64,000 nt of DNA from positions 1,984,001-2,048,000 of the forward strand of contig NZ_JAGINX010000001.1 in NCBI RefSeq assembly GCF_017876395.1. The letters run 5' to 3'. The translations under genes were made by a program, and so were the position numbers. Each line of letters begins with the position of its first letter. Position 1 is the stretch's first letter. This DNA comes from Nesterenkonia lacusekhoensis. Its GTDB lineage: Bacteria; Actinomycetota; Actinomycetes; Actinomycetales; Micrococcaceae. The notes below the pieces were generated by a model. The model was not told the DNA's origin, ran no database searches, and saw only the letters and a list, made by a program, of their open reading frames with translations. This document shows, in pieces, positions 1 through 7,375 of the stretch.

Positions 1-1021
1 CCAGAGCGGCATCCTCGGCGGGCAGCTTCTCAATCTGGGCGATGCGTCCCGCGGCAGCGAGCCCCGACTGCAGCGTCGTCAGGTTCTGCGTCAGCTCCAT
101 CATCGGGCCCATGAGGCCCCATACGTAGAGCAGGAAGGCCACCAGAGTCGGCACGCCCATCTCCTCGATGCTGACCCGGTAGGCGCCGAAGCCGAGCACC
201 ACCACGATGGCCAGCTCCATGGCACCGCCGCTGATGGTCCACGCTGTGGCCTGAGTCCGCACAGAGCGCATGCTGTGGCGACGAGATTCCCCGGCGTGCT
301 CCATGACCGCCTCATAGCGGGAAGCCTCAGCGGAGGACGACTTCACCGTCTTGACCGCACGCACGGTTCCCTCCACCTGGGTCCCCAGGCCGGCGAGCGC
401 GGCCTGAGCCTTCTCCTCGGCCTTGGCGATCCGCGGCATGAGCACTGCGAAGCACAGGAACACCACGGCGACCGCGCCCAAAGTGGCCAGCAGCAGCGGC
501 AGGTCCAGCCAGGCCATGATCACCAGGGAGCCGACCAGCGTGACGGCACCGTTGATGAGCCCGATCACCGAACTGGAGGCGGCCTGGTTGAGCAGCACAG
601 TGTCACTGGTGGTCCGGGTGACCAGCTCCCCCGGGCTGTGCCGGAGCAGATCGAAGACGCGACTGCCCAGATAGCGCAGCACCATACGGCGTCGGGCGTC
701 ATAGACGATGTCCTCGGCCAGCCTTCCCAGCAGGACCCACTGATACCATCCGACGGCAGCGCCCACCACCAGCAGGCCCAGCAGGATCAGGACGGGGTTG
801 AGCAGCGAGCCGCCGACCTCCAATGTTTCGAGCACCCATTCGGTCACCAGGGGGCTGATCAGGGCCATGGCAGAGGTGAGCAGCCCCAGCAGCAGCGCGA
901 CGGCGAGCGCCGGCAGGTAGGGCCGGGCGAAGGACCAGAGGATGCGGACCCGCGCCGAGGTGGGCATGGAATCAGCCGCAGAGCCTGCAGGCTGGAGGGG
1001 AACGGATGATGCGTCAGTCAT
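1..1021 (-). CDS. ABC exporter, N-terminal transmembrane half (partial, runs off left edge)
   Basis: The reverse strand from about 1021 is open to the window edge (340 codons seen). The translation reads as an ABC type-1 exporter membrane domain: several hydrophobic spans, then a cytosolic coupling stretch with the RRMVLRYLGS...VTRTTSD pattern that precedes the nucleotide-binding domain contacts in MsbA/LmrA-like half-transporters. The ATP-binding domain must lie beyond base 1. ATG codons at 1027 and 1021 are in frame. A TTGACA-like -35 lies at 1053-1058 and an AT-rich -10 candidate at 1026-1031, so transcription would begin very near the start codon. It is divergent from a TetR gene 90 bp away, the usual arrangement for a repressor-controlled drug exporter. 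The substrate cannot be told. Confidence 0.85.
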   Translation of the reverse strand, partial: MTDASSVPLQPAGSAADSMPTSARVRILWSFARPYLPALAVALLLGLLTSAMALISPLVTEWVLETLEVGGSLLNPVLILLGLLVVGAAVGWYQWVLLGRLAEDIVYDARRRMVLRYLGSRVFDLLRHSPGELVTRTTSDTVLLNQAASSSVIGLINGAVTLVGSLVIMAWLDLPLLLATLGAVAVVFLCFAVLMPRIAKAEEKAQAALAGLGTQVEGTVRAVKTVKSSSAEASRYEAVMEHAGESRRHSMRSVRTQATAWTISGGAMELAIVVVLGFGAYRVSIEEMGVPTLVAFLLYVWGLMGPMMELTQNLTTLQSGLAAAGRIAQIEKLPAEDAAL

Positions 1022-1034
1022 AGTCATTATTGCG

Positions 1035-1044
1035 ACAGATCTGT
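1035..1044. promoter_or_regulatory. Candidate TetR operator (perfect palindrome)
   Basis: ACAGATCTGT is a perfect 10-bp palindrome midway between the divergent exporter and tetR genes. It sits between the TTGACA -35 (1053-1058) and the -10 candidate of the exporter, where a repressor would block transcription. Assignment to the adjacent TetR is inferred from position only. Confidence 0.4.
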
Positions 1045-1097
1045 ACCATTCTTGTCAATGATTGATTCACTACGGGACATTCACTTGCCGTTCTGGC

Positions 1098-1103
1098 TAT
1101 AGT
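1098..1103 (+). promoter_or_regulatory. -10 element TATAGT for the tetR gene
   Basis: TATAGT ends 8 bases before the ATG at 1112 and no Shine-Dalgarno sequence intervenes. The message would start at, or a base or two before, the start codon. Confidence 0.5.
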
Positions 1104-1111
1104 CTTGTGGC

Positions 1112-1690
1112 ATGCCACAGAACAGCTTCGCCGCCGAACGCACCCGACGCGCAATCCTGGAGGCCGGCATCGAGGTGCTCAGCGCCGACCCCAGCGCCCC
1201 GCTGTCCGAAATCGCCACCAAAGCCGGAGTCTCCCGCAGCACCTTCCATCGATACTTCAGCGACCGGGAAGCCCTGCGCAGCTCGGCCACCGACCTGGCC
1301 GAGCAGGCCTGGGACGAAGTGGCCGACCGGGCCCGCTTAGAGGAGGGCACCGGGTTTGAGGCCTACCGGCGACTGTGCACCGAGCTGCTGGACAGCCTGT
1401 CCGTGCTCGTCTGGTGGTGGGCGGCCACCTCAGAGAACGCGCAGCAGAACGTTGAGGAGCCTGACGAGACTGAGCAGCGCATCGGGGCGATGATCGCCCG
1501 TGGTCATGCCGACGGCAGCATGGACCCACAGTTGAGCATGGAATGGCTCAGCAGCTCCATGTGGGCCATGCTCTACATGGTCCACCACCTGCCCGGCGAG
1601 TCCGGCGGACGGATCAACGGCTTCGAAGCCCGGCAGCAGGCGATCCGCAGCCTGCTCAAGGCAGCCGCCGCGGACCCGTCCGCACACTGA
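1112..1690 (+). CDS. TetR family transcriptional regulator
   Basis: 192 residues. The N-terminus carries a TetR helix-turn-helix: RRAILEAGIEVLSA, then LSEIATKAGVSRSTFHRYFSDREAL (about residues 10-57), matching the TetR_N signature, where a YF pair closes the recognition helix. The C-terminal two thirds is an alpha-helical ligand/dimerisation domain, rich in Trp (VWWWA, WLSSSMWAM), which suggests a hydrophobic ligand pocket. It is divergent from the ABC exporter at 1-1021 and probably represses it and itself through the palindrome at 1035-1044. The ligand is unknown. Confidence 0.9.
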   Translation: MPQNSFAAERTRRAILEAGIEVLSADPSAPLSEIATKAGVSRSTFHRYFSDREALRSSATDLAEQAWDEVADRARLEEGTGFEAYRRLCTELLDSLSVLVWWWAATSENAQQNVEEPDETEQRIGAMIARGHADGSMDPQLSMEWLSSSMWAMLYMVHHLPGESGGRINGFEARQQAIRSLLKAAAADPSAH

Positions 1691-1691
1691 C

Positions 1692-2180
1692 CTATCCAGG
1701 CATGAGGCTGGCATGACGTCCGACGACTTTGAAGAGGTACACCGGCCCAAACCACCGTTGACGAGAATCAGCCACCGCGAGGTCGCATAGGCTGAGACCC
1801 GCCGCCACGATGTTCGCCGTCACCCGTCGACTCCGGGGCTTCATCTCGACCTGGTCGAGGGCAGCAGTGGACGCCACTGCTGCCAGGTGCCGACCAGCAG
1901 CAACCGTCCAGGAACCTTCTCCGGTGAGGGGCACGATGTAGGGCTGAACATGCAGCACCGGAAATGCCAGACGCCTCAGCCCAGTGCCGTCCGCGTACTT
2001 GCTGCGGGTCCCGGCGCATTGGAAGGCCACGAGACCACCCACCAGGTCGAACGCCTGGAAGCCCATCACCGCTCCGCGGAGTGGGCCTGCGCGCCGAACG
2101 GCCCGCAGACCCACCCCCAGAGCACTGTCCGCGGCGAAGGACAGAACGGCAGCCGACTGCGCAGGAGTCAGCTCGCCCAC
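1692..2180 (-). CDS. Hypothetical protein, probably membrane-associated
   Basis: 162 codons from a GTG at 2180 with a GGAG-containing upstream sequence. The product is Ala/Val/Leu-rich, with about four hydrophobic stretches (near residues 8-52, 70-86, 90-108 and 122-158) separated by short charged turns, so a small multi-span membrane protein is likely. Motifs such as HVQPYIVPL and WFGPVYLFKVV do not let me name a family. It stops one base after the convergent tetR stop and begins 99 bp downstream of the ABC permease gene on the same strand. Another frame is also open across this interval, so the coding call is moderate. Confidence 0.5.
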   Translation of the reverse strand: MGELTPAQSAAVLSFAADSALGVGLRAVRRAGPLRGAVMGFQAFDLVGGLVAFQCAGTRSKYADGTGLRRLAFPVLHVQPYIVPLTGEGSWTVAAGRHLAAVASTAALDQVEMKPRSRRVTANIVAAGLSLCDLAVADSRQRWFGPVYLFKVVGRHASLMPG

Positions 2181-2253
2181 GATGCTCCGCCAGAATCCCG
2201 CCGAGGTCGTCCTCCCTCACCTCTCTGGTCGACGTTGCTGCGCGCCAGACTGC

Positions 2254-2265
2254 CTCACGCGTGAG
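2254..2265. repeat. 12-bp perfect palindrome
   Basis: CTCACGCGTGAG lies between the ABC-2 permease stop and the downstream hypothetical gene and is flanked by CTGC on one side and GCAG on the other with a one-base offset. It could be an operator or a weak terminator stem for the drrAB-like unit. No T-tract follows. Confidence 0.3.
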
Positions 2266-2279
2266 CGCAGACGCCAGAC

Positions 2280-3143
2280 CTATCGGCTCAGGCTCTTGAA
2301 CTGCCGCACGGCAAGCGGCAGGAAGATCGCCATGATCACTGCGGGCCAGATGATCGCGCCGGCCAAGGCGTGCCCGTCGATCCAGTAGGCCGGCTCCAGG
2401 TACTCGATCCCCGGCGTCGCGAAGAGTTCGCGGATCGCCGTGGCTGTGGAGGAGACGGGGTTCCATGCGGCGACAGCACCCAACCAGCCCGGCATCATCT
2501 CCGGCGGCGTGAACACCGCAGAGATGAAGCCCAGTGGGAATGCCACGGCGAACAGGGATCCGGCCGTCTCGGTGTTCTTGATGCTCAGCCCCAAGAAGAT
2601 GCCCACGAATATCAGTGCCAGGCGCAGCCATAGCAGCAGGAGGAAGGCCAACAGTGTGGCCCCGATGCTCCCGCCCGAGCGCCAGCCGATCAGCAGCGCC
2701 ACTCCTGCGATCACCGCCAGATCCATGGCCGCCCGGATGACGTCAGCGACGGCCCGGCCGGTCACCGGCGCGGAGGTGGACATGGGCATGGAGCGGAACC
2801 GATCCATGAAGCCCTTCTCCTTGTTATGGGTGACCGCATAGGCGGTGTCCATAAAGCCCAGGGCCATCGTCATGGCGAACATGCCCGGCATCGCGAAGTC
2901 CACATAGCCCTCGCCCGCGCCCTGCCCGGTGACGTCCATGGCGGAGCCGAAGACGTAGACGAACATCAGGACCATCACTACGGGGAAGCCGATCTGCCAC
3001 CCGAAGGTCGAGGGCTGACGCAACAGGTGCGTGAACTCCTGGAGCACGATGGTCCAGCAGTCGCGCAGCGACCAGATCAGACCGGAGCCGGAGGCCTCAG
3101 GGGTACGGCTTCCGAAGAAGCTCGGTGTCGTCGTCGTTGTCAT
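2280..3143 (-). CDS. ABC-2 type transporter permease (DrrB-like)
   Basis: 287 residues. After about 30 N-terminal residues come six hydrophobic spans typical of the ABC-2 membrane family, including the conserved central stretch with PLGFISAVFTPPEMMPGWL followed by NPVSSTATAIREL, as in daunorubicin-type DrrB permeases. The ATG overlaps the stop of the ATPase gene (ATGA, 3140-3143), so the two are translationally coupled and form one exporter. Homologues export drugs, polyketides or lipids; the substrate here is unknown. Probably controlled by the divergent TetR at 4246. Confidence 0.9.
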   Translation of the reverse strand: MTTTTTPSFFGSRTPEASGSGLIWSLRDCWTIVLQEFTHLLRQPSTFGWQIGFPVVMVLMFVYVFGSAMDVTGQGAGEGYVDFAMPGMFAMTMALGFMDTAYAVTHNKEKGFMDRFRSMPMSTSAPVTGRAVADVIRAAMDLAVIAGVALLIGWRSGGSIGATLLAFLLLLWLRLALIFVGIFLGLSIKNTETAGSLFAVAFPLGFISAVFTPPEMMPGWLGAVAAWNPVSSTATAIRELFATPGIEYLEPAYWIDGHALAGAIIWPAVIMAIFLPLAVRQFKSLSR

Positions 3144-4141
3144 CGGGTCTCCTCAAGGGTCTTCGGCTCGTCCTGCTGGACGGCCTGCGGGGCAGCTCCC
3201 TGGCCACCGCCGGTCAGGTGCAGGAATGCTTCGTCCAAGGTGGGGCGGCGCAGGCCGATGTCTGCGATCTCCAACCCCTGGGTGCGGATCTCGGCCGCCG
3301 CCATGGTCAGTGCGGCCACCCCATCCGGCACGGGCACACTGACCCGCGATGCGGAAGCATCAGCAGAGACCTCGACGCCGGCCACCCTCCCGACCAGCTC
3401 GGCCAGCCGGTTCAGCTCAGCAGGGTCGGCGGCCACCACCTCCAGGCGCTCCTCCCCGATCCGCCGCTTGAGCCCGGCCGGGGTGTCCTCGACGAAGTTG
3501 CGGCCGTGGTCGATCACGCTGATCCGGTCACAGAGCTTGTCGGCCTCATCGAGATAGTGGGTGGTCAGCAGGACCGTGGTGCCCTGAGCGGCCAAATTCT
3601 CCACCGCCTCCCAGACCTCTCGGCGCCCGGCCGGGTCCAGCCCCGTGGTGGGCTCATCCAGGAACAGCACCTGGGGCGCCAGGATCATGGAGGCAGCCAG
3701 ATCCAGCCGGCGCCGCATACCGCCGGAGAACTTCTTGGGCGAACGGTCGGCGGCCTCCTCCAGGCTGAAGAGCTCCAGCAGCTCCTCCGCCCGCCGCCGT
3801 GCCTGCGCCTTAGGCAGCCGAAAGAGCCGGCCGAACATGGTCAGGTTCTGTCGCGCCGTCATCAGGTCGTCCACCGCTGTCTGCTGTCCGGTCAGCCCGA
3901 TGCTGCGCCGCACCTGGCGCGGCTGGGAGACTACGTCGTGGCCGGCCACGCGCGCCTGGCCGCCGTCGGGGATGGTCAGCGTGGCCAGGATCCGGACCGC
4001 TGTGGTCTTGCCGGCTCCATTGGGCCCTAACAGCCCATGGACGGTGCCGCTGGGGACAGCGAGGTCGACCCCGTCCAGGGCCACCTTCTCCTTGTATGTC
4101 TTGACGAGACCTTCGGCCTCGACTGCGGATTCAGAAGGCAT
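3140..4141 (-). CDS. ABC transporter ATP-binding protein (DrrA-like)
   Basis: 333 residues from the ATG at 4141, chosen because AGAGGA precedes it at a good distance; an upstream in-frame ATG at 4156 has no such site. Walker A GPNGAGKTT, signature FSGGMRRRLDLA, Walker B VLFLDEPTTGLDP, and switch His in LLTTHYLDEAD are all present. The C-terminal roughly 90 residues match the DrrA-specific regulatory extension (DUF4162-like: RVSVPVPDGVAALTMAA...RRPTLDEAFLHLTG). It powers the permease at 2280-3143, with a 4-bp gene overlap. The upstream region contains the GTAC operator cluster shared with the divergent TetR. Confidence 0.93.
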   Translation of the reverse strand: MPSESAVEAEGLVKTYKEKVALDGVDLAVPSGTVHGLLGPNGAGKTTAVRILATLTIPDGGQARVAGHDVVSQPRQVRRSIGLTGQQTAVDDLMTARQNLTMFGRLFRLPKAQARRRAEELLELFSLEEAADRSPKKFSGGMRRRLDLAASMILAPQVLFLDEPTTGLDPAGRREVWEAVENLAAQGTTVLLTTHYLDEADKLCDRISVIDHGRNFVEDTPAGLKRRIGEERLEVVAADPAELNRLAELVGRVAGVEVSADASASRVSVPVPDGVAALTMAAAEIRTQGLEIADIGLRRPTLDEAFLHLTGGGQGAAPQAVQQDEPKTLEETR

Positions 4142-4162
4142 CAGAAGTCCTCTCATATCTGA

Positions 4163-4218
4163 GTACGTTGTACGGCGTACGATGCACGCAGAACAGTACC
4201 GTACACTGTCCGCAGTAC
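4163..4218. promoter_or_regulatory. GTAC-rich operator cluster between drrA-like and tetR genes
   Basis: Six GTAC tetramers occur in 56 bp, at 4163, 4170, 4177, 4196, 4201 and 4215. The first three are spaced exactly 7 bp and form GTACG-N8-CGTAC (4163-4180). The second group contains ACAGT-N7-ACTGT (4193-4209). This is a likely two-site binding region for the adjacent TetR, covering both divergent promoters. Confidence 0.55.
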
Positions 4219-4245
4219 ACAATCCCCTGGATCCCACGAGGTGCC

Positions 4246-4995
4246 ATGAACGAGCAGAACCCGGTGGTGCAGAGTCTGAGGCTGCTCTGGGAAGGCCTTC
4301 CAGAGCCCAAGAAGGGCCCCAAACCCACACTGACGCTGGAACAGATCGTCCAAGCCGGTGTGGAGCTGGCTGACCAGGAGGGACTCGACGCCGTCTCCAT
4401 GCGGAAGTTGGCGCAGAAGCTCGGCGTCGGAGCGATGTCGCTCTACCGCTATGTTCCCTCGAAGACCGAGCTGCTGAATCTGATGCTCGATGCCGTCAGC
4501 GGCCCGGATCCCACCAGAGAGTCCGCCTTCGCGCGGGGGTGGCGCGCCGGGTTGGAAGCGGTGGGCCGCGGCGGACGCGCCCAGTACCTCACTCACCCCT
4601 GGCTGCTGCAGGTCAACTGGACCCAGCCGGTGCTGGGCCCGAACTCGATGGCAGACATGGAGCTGATCTTCGACGGGCTGCGCGAGATGCCGCTGAGCGA
4701 CCAGCAGAAGATGCAGGTGATCGTCGCCCTGGACTCCTACGTCACCGGTGCCGTGCGCCAGGAGATCCTCTCCAACCGAGCGGCCTGTGAATCCGGGATG
4801 ACTGATGATCAGTTCTGGGAGAGCCAGGCCCCGATGCTGGAGGCGATCTTCGCCAGCGGGCGATTCCCGGTCATGGCAGCGCTGTCCGAAGACACCTTCG
4901 CCGGAACCTGGGAGGAGCACTTCGAGCTGGGCCTCGACCTGCTGCTCGACGGCGTGGAGAAGCAGGTGGCCCGCCGGGAGGCCTCAGGGAGCTAG
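4246..4995 (+). CDS. TetR/AcrR family regulator with TetR_C-type domain
   Basis: 249 residues from the ATG at 4246; the reading frame is open to 4168 but that part lies in the operator region. The helix-turn-helix is TLEQIVQAGVELADQEG followed by VSMRKLAQKLGVGAMSLYRYVPSKTELLN. Length and C-terminal helices (WLLQVNWTQPVLGPNSM...) resemble the tetracycline-repressor C-terminal class often found beside DrrAB exporters. It is divergent from that exporter and a probable local repressor. Its last 12 bases overlap the convergent hydrolase gene (4984-4995). Confidence 0.9.
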   Translation: MNEQNPVVQSLRLLWEGLPEPKKGPKPTLTLEQIVQAGVELADQEGLDAVSMRKLAQKLGVGAMSLYRYVPSKTELLNLMLDAVSGPDPTRESAFARGWRAGLEAVGRGGRAQYLTHPWLLQVNWTQPVLGPNSMADMELIFDGLREMPLSDQQKMQVIVALDSYVTGAVRQEILSNRAACESGMTDDQFWESQAPMLEAIFASGRFPVMAALSEDTFAGTWEEHFELGLDLLLDGVEKQVARREASGS

Positions 4996-5856
4996 GAACG
5001 CGCGGATCCGAGATGCCACCCGCGGCCAGTCCGAGGCGAACCAGATCAGGTGATGCTCCGCCGAGGTCTCCATCAGGGTGGCCTGCGGCAGCATGGCCGC
5101 AAGCTCTTCGGCATGCGAGAAGGGAACAGAACCGTCTCTTCTGCTGTGGATGACCAGCGCATCCTGCTGCGGCCTCCACGCACGTGGACTGCGGAGCAGG
5201 TCGAGGTCGCGAAGAAACCCCCGTCCCGAGCGCAGCTGCGAGGCGGCCGCTGCCAGGTCTTCACGATTCTGCTGGGTGAGCGCGGTCACCGCTTGTTTCC
5301 CGGGCAGCGTGGAGAGCTGCCCCACCAAGGAAACCAGCCCGGCCTGCCGCGAAGTCTTCATCATGGCGCGCATGAATCCCCAGGTCAGCCGCTCCCCTCC
5401 TGGCCCAAGCGTCAGCCGAGCCACGGCCCTGGTGCGGGCATCAGGCCAGGGAGCCGGCCCCACAGAAGACTGCAGGATGAGCTTCTGGACCAGTCTCGGA
5501 TGCCGCTGGGCCATCGCCAGGGCAGTGGGCCCGCCCGCTGAGATCCCGACGGCGACCACTCGCCGGACCCTCAGCTGCTCACACAGCGAGTGCACGGCAT
5601 CGCAGAACCGTTCGACTTCTGCCGTGGGCGAGTCTGCTGAGGGTGGGGCCGACGTCGTGCGCCCATAGCCGGGACGGGTTACCGCGAGCACTGAGTATCC
5701 GAGGCCCGCGAAGCTCTCCTCCCCCACGGCGAAGCCGGCGTGCATATGACCACCGGGGAAGATCAGGGCCGCGTCCTCTCCCCGAGATTCATGCCGGTAT
5801 TCCACAGTGGCAGCACCCAGTTCGGCCACCTCGGTGGGGCGAGTCACGCCTGTCAT
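4984..5856 (-). CDS. Alpha/beta hydrolase
   Basis: 290 residues. Nucleophile elbow GISAGG with Ser106; oxyanion-region motif FPGGHMHAG near residue 35; acidic residue in HSRRDGSVPF; C-terminal catalytic His in AEHHLIWF. The family hydrolyses esters, lactones or related bonds, but the sequence does not fix the substrate. No signal peptide, so cytosolic. The start codon follows TACGCT (5868-5863) by six bases, so the message is probably leaderless. The 3' end overlaps the TetR gene by 12 bp. Confidence 0.85.
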   Translation of the reverse strand: MTGVTRPTEVAELGAATVEYRHESRGEDAALIFPGGHMHAGFAVGEESFAGLGYSVLAVTRPGYGRTTSAPPSADSPTAEVERFCDAVHSLCEQLRVRRVVAVGISAGGPTALAMAQRHPRLVQKLILQSSVGPAPWPDARTRAVARLTLGPGGERLTWGFMRAMMKTSRQAGLVSLVGQLSTLPGKQAVTALTQQNREDLAAAASQLRSGRGFLRDLDLLRSPRAWRPQQDALVIHSRRDGSVPFSHAEELAAMLPQATLMETSAEHHLIWFASDWPRVASRIRAFLAP

Positions 5857-5862
5857 GGCCTC

Positions 5863-5868
5863 AGCGTA
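5863..5868 (-). promoter_or_regulatory. -10 element TACGCT, leaderless start of the hydrolase gene
   Basis: TACGCT, six bases, then the ATG at 5856. No ribosome-binding site fits between them. Confidence 0.6.
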
Positions 5869-5979
5869 GGGCGCACCGCTGGGGAATCACAGTGTCGACT
5901 TCATAACGTGAAGGTTCAGCGTGGGCATCAGCCCTCGGGAGGAAGAGCTCCGGAGCATTCTCGGAACACCCCGCTTCCA

Positions 5980-5990
5980 CACTGGCAGTG
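5980..5990. promoter_or_regulatory. Small inverted repeat upstream of the FMN reductase
   Basis: CACTG-G-CAGTG is a perfect 11-bp inverted repeat 34 bp before the reductase start, in the divergent interval with the hydrolase. It could be an operator; no regulator gene is adjacent. Confidence 0.25.
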
Positions 5991-6023
5991 CACAGTTCCC
6001 CACACTGACCGGAGGAAGACACC

Positions 6024-6704
6024 ATGTCTGTCACTGAGAAGCCCACACTGGCCATCATCATCGGAAGCATCCGCCCCGACCGGTTCGGCCCGACGCCGGC
6101 TTCCTGGCTCGCCGAGGAGGCGCAGCTCCACGGCTCCTTCGACGTCGACCTCATCGACCTGGGCGACTACGCCCTACCCATGGAGCTCGCTGGCGATGAT
6201 CCCGCCGCCACCCCACCGGCTGGGGTCCTGCGGCTCGGCGAGCGCCTGGCCGCAGCGGACGCCTTCGTCCTGGTGACACCGGTCTATAACCGCAGCTACT
6301 CCGCGGCCCTGAAGACCGCCATCGACTGGTTCTATGCGGAATGGGCCCTGCGGCCGGTCTCCTTCGTCTCCTACGGAGGCAACACCGGCGGCCTGACCTC
6401 CATCGAGCACCTGCGCGGCATCTTCCCCGAGTTCCCCTCCGTGACGGTGAAGAACTTCATCTCTCTGCCCGACTTCTGGAAGCTCTTCGACCACGATGGC
6501 ACGCCTGTGGACCGCGAGGGGCTGCGCGAACGGGCAGCAGCAGTGCTCGATGAGCTGGCCTGGTGGGCCCCGATGTTGCGGGACGCCCGGGCCAGCCGTC
6601 CCTACCCGGGGCTGGACTTTGCGGCGGCGCCCAACGGCGAAGACCGCACTGACAGCGGTGAAGTTCAGGCGGCAGACCTCACACCCGCGGCGGCCTCGGC
6701 GTAG
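6024..6704 (+). CDS. NAD(P)H-dependent FMN reductase family protein
   Basis: 226 residues, flavodoxin-like fold. The N-terminal strand and phosphate loop TLAIIIGSIRPDRFGPTPASWL (residues 8-29) and the TPVYNRSYSAALKTAIDW segment (about 92-109) match NADPH-dependent FMN reductases/azoreductase-like proteins, in which the conserved NxSxxxxLKxAIDW region lies at the flavin site. The C-terminal 40 residues (DRTDSGEVQAADLTPAAASA) form an acidic tail not needed for the fold. A strong Shine-Dalgarno GGAGGAAG precedes the ATG, unlike many neighbours. Likely role: flavin or quinone reduction in redox defence. Confidence 0.88.
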   Translation: MSVTEKPTLAIIIGSIRPDRFGPTPASWLAEEAQLHGSFDVDLIDLGDYALPMELAGDDPAATPPAGVLRLGERLAAADAFVLVTPVYNRSYSAALKTAIDWFYAEWALRPVSFVSYGGNTGGLTSIEHLRGIFPEFPSVTVKNFISLPDFWKLFDHDGTPVDREGLRERAAAVLDELAWWAPMLRDARASRPYPGLDFAAAPNGEDRTDSGEVQAADLTPAAASA

Positions 6705-6819
6705 CGGAGCGCCATGTCATCACACCCCGCCTCCACCTGATCACCGACCCGGACAATGAGCCGGGCCAGGTTCAGGGGTGCTGCCCGAAAGGACGTCTGG
6801 CTGGGCTGCGGGCCGCGGA

Positions 6820-7239
6820 TCAGGACTTCGGCACCACGATGTCGTTGACCGGACCGGGCGCACAGGCGATCTCCCATCGGTATCCGTCCGGATCCCCGAA
6901 GTATCCGCTATATCCGCCCCAGCTGCGTCTCACCGCCGAGGAGACCGGCTCCGCACCGGCCTGCGCTGCCGCAGCCAGCACGGCGTCGACCTCCTCCTCG
7001 GAAGCCACATTATGCGCCATTGTCAGCGGAACGACGCCGGCTCCCGTGCGGATCGGCCCGACCTCCTCTTCGAACTCGTCAGTCGCCCAGAGCGAGAAGA
7101 GCAGGTGCTCCCCGGTGCGGATCATCACGACGCCGGGCGCCTCCAATTCGGGCGTCCATCCCAGTCCAGTGACATAGAACTCCCGCGAGCGCCCGACATC
7201 GGAGACGGCCAGAGTGATCAGTGAGATGCGCTGCTCCAT
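6820..7239 (-). CDS. VOC (glyoxalase/bleomycin-resistance-like) family protein
   Basis: 139 residues with two beta-alpha-beta-beta-beta repeats: ISLITLAVSDVGRSREFYVTGLGW at the N-terminus and GGYSGYFGDPDGYRWEIACAP near the C-terminus, the classic VOC end motif with a metal-ligand Glu in the WEI strand. The family includes glyoxalases, dioxygenases and drug-binding proteins; the substrate is unknown. The start follows TAGCGT by six bases, so it is probably leaderless. It is divergent from the MFS pump, with the heptamer array between them. Confidence 0.85.
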   Translation of the reverse strand: MEQRISLITLAVSDVGRSREFYVTGLGWTPELEAPGVVMIRTGEHLLFSLWATDEFEEEVGPIRTGAGVVPLTMAHNVASEEEVDAVLAAAAQAGAEPVSSAVRRSWGGYSGYFGDPDGYRWEIACAPGPVNDIVVPKS

Positions 7240-7245
7240 GGCTGA

Positions 7246-7251
7246 ACGCTA
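7246..7251 (-). promoter_or_regulatory. -10 element TAGCGT, leaderless start of the VOC gene
   Basis: TAGCGT, six bases, then the ATG at 7239. Confidence 0.6.
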
Positions 7252-7302
7252 GCGCCTGCGACTGCCCACCACCAGAGTCAGGCGGGCCCTGACCCCTCTC
7301 CC

Positions 7303-7353
7303 GTTCCGGTCACCTTCCGGTCCTCCGCCCCACACCCGGAACAGAACCGGAAC
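7303..7353. promoter_or_regulatory. Symmetric array of CCGGAAC heptamers, candidate SARP operator
   Basis: On the + strand CCGGAAC occurs at 7336-7342 and 7347-7353, an 11-bp period, with a weaker CGGGTAC at 7358-7364 in the same phase. The inverted form occurs at 7303-7309 (GTTCCGG) and 7314-7320 (CTTCCGG), again 11 bp apart. The two halves are inverted repeats (14 of 18 positions) separated by 15 bp. Eleven-bp-spaced heptamers overlapping the -35 region are the known binding pattern of SARP regulators, and a SARP gene lies at 8911-11877. The link is inference. Confidence 0.55.
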
Positions 7354-7375
7354 GTCCCGGGTACAGCCTGAGGCT

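Noticed and set aside
1768-2631. A 287-codon reverse-strand frame overlapping the ABC-2 permease
   Set aside because: It overlaps the permease, whose family motifs are clear, and its translation is Arg/Gly-rich without domains.
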